Assembly (NCBI GenBank): GCA_933226995.1
Contig: CAKOFP010000123.1
Span: forward strand, 1-13,174
DNA from: Candidatus Nitrosopolaris rasttigaisensis
GTDB lineage: Archaea; Thermoproteota; Nitrososphaeria; Nitrososphaerales; Nitrososphaeraceae
Length of the DNA stretch: 13,174 nt
Direction: 5' to 3'
Shown here: in pieces, positions 12,799 to 13,174 of the stretch
Position numbering within the stretch: the first letter of the stretch is position 1
Layout of the letters: every line of letters begins with the position of its first letter
Made by a program: the position numbers and the translations under genes
The notes under the pieces: generated by a model
What the model was told of the DNA's origin: nothing
What the model saw: only the letters and a program-made list of their open reading frames with translations
Database searches by the model: none

Positions 12799-13174
12799 TT
12801 AGTCTACTTGTAGATGTAGTTTCTGTGCTAGCAATTTCGGGACTTCGGCAGGTCGTTTCGCAACTGGCACACCTGCCTCTTCAAATTTCATAAATTTAGA
12901 TTCTGCTGAACCATAGTTTCCATAGACGATCGCACCAGCGTGTCCCATTCTCTTTTCTTTTGGTGCAGATCTCCCCGCAATATATGCTATAACAGCTTTG
13001 GGGAATCTTGTTTCGATCAAATAATCTGCAAGAAGTTCTTCAGCATCACCGCCGATTTCGCCTACGACTACCACCGATCGAACATCATCTTTATTCCTAA
13101 TCATTCTAAAAGCTTCGATTAGATTTGTTCCGTTTATGGGATCGCCACCTATTCCAAAACATAACCTCTGTCCG
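12799..13174 (-). CDS. sucD: Succinyl-CoA synthetase alpha subunit, C-terminal part (window edge)
   Basis: The reading frame is open through the right edge, so the N-terminal CoA-binding domain is outside the window. An internal ATG at 13104 is not the start. Visible landmarks of the ligase domain are CFGIGGDPINGTNLIEAF just inside the edge, VVVVGEIGGDAEE, and AYIAGRSAPKEKRMGHAGAI with the phosphorylated active-site histidine in MGHAGA. ESKFMKFEEAGVPVAKRPAEV and the usual C-terminal helix follow. With SucC the enzyme interconverts succinyl-CoA and succinate with formation or use of ATP/GTP in the TCA cycle. In thaumarchaea it may also handle succinyl-CoA linked to the hydroxypropionate/hydroxybutyrate cycle. 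The gene ends at TAA 12801-12799, on the same strand as the operon to its left but about 175 bp from it. Confidence 0.95.
   Translation of the reverse strand, partial: GQRLCFGIGGDPINGTNLIEAFRMIRNKDDVRSVVVVGEIGGDAEELLADYLIETRFPKAVIAYIAGRSAPKEKRMGHAGAIVYGNYGSAESKFMKFEEAGVPVAKRPAEVPKLLAQKLHLQVD

Noticed and set aside
12655..12813. 52-codon plus-strand ORF beginning with a hydrophobic segment
   Set aside because: It has no ribosome binding site or TATA box, overlaps the 3' end of sucD on the opposite strand, and its start lies in the promoter of the zinc-ribbon gene.
1..13174. CRISPR array, transposase or integrase
   Set aside because: No regularly spaced repeats and no transposase or recombinase motifs were seen on either strand.

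Overview
The window looks like the chromosome of an ammonia-oxidising-type thaumarchaeon (Nitrososphaerota), most likely a soil Nitrososphaerales member. The reasons are an archaeal FtsJ/RlmE methyltransferase, a COG1340-type coiled-coil protein, a DUF5679 zinc-ribbon protein, an archaeal type II glyceraldehyde-3-phosphate dehydrogenase, TATA boxes such as TTTAAATA about 30 bp from starts, frequent TTG/GTG starts, and a tRNA with an intron outside the anticodon loop. The assignment rests on protein recognition by eye, not on a search.

Layout. 1-618: no secure gene; a frameshifted reading frame on the minus strand runs off the left edge and one 56-codon ORF is possible. 619-2675: rRNA 2'-O-methyltransferase (+), convergent coiled-coil protein (-), small zinc-ribbon protein (+) with a hairpin/T-tract terminator. 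2959-4626: abutting trpG-trpD (-), divergent from the type II GAPDH (+, 4895-5938). 5939-9500: a gene-poor, visibly decaying stretch rich in signal-peptide and membrane-anchor sequences. It holds a secreted peptide broken at a (CA)5 tract, a small intact membrane-anchored protein, a multiply frameshifted secreted protein, a polysaccharide deacetylase split by an in-frame TGA, and a frameshifted coiled-coil-like remnant. 9502-9611: tRNA-Arg(CCT) on the minus strand with a probable 35-37 nt intron in the D-loop. 9714-10749: creatininase-family amidohydrolase (-) and a small CxxC protein (+) leaving a shared palindromic TATA region. 10953-12623: DUF309 protein, class I methyltransferase and a previously unlisted 58-residue two-CxxC zinc-ribbon protein, all on the minus strand. 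The right edge carries the C-terminal part of succinyl-CoA synthetase alpha (sucD, -).

The housekeeping genes cover tryptophan synthesis (glutamine amidotransferase plus anthranilate phosphoribosyltransferase), gluconeogenic/glycolytic GAPDH, the TCA-cycle ligase and rRNA modification. They are intact and have recognisable archaeal promoters. The notable biology is in the decaying secreted/membrane-protein region beside the tRNA gene, in the intron-bearing tRNA itself, and in small proteins that a length cutoff misses. I do not see a CRISPR array, transposase, integrase or a recognisable defence system.
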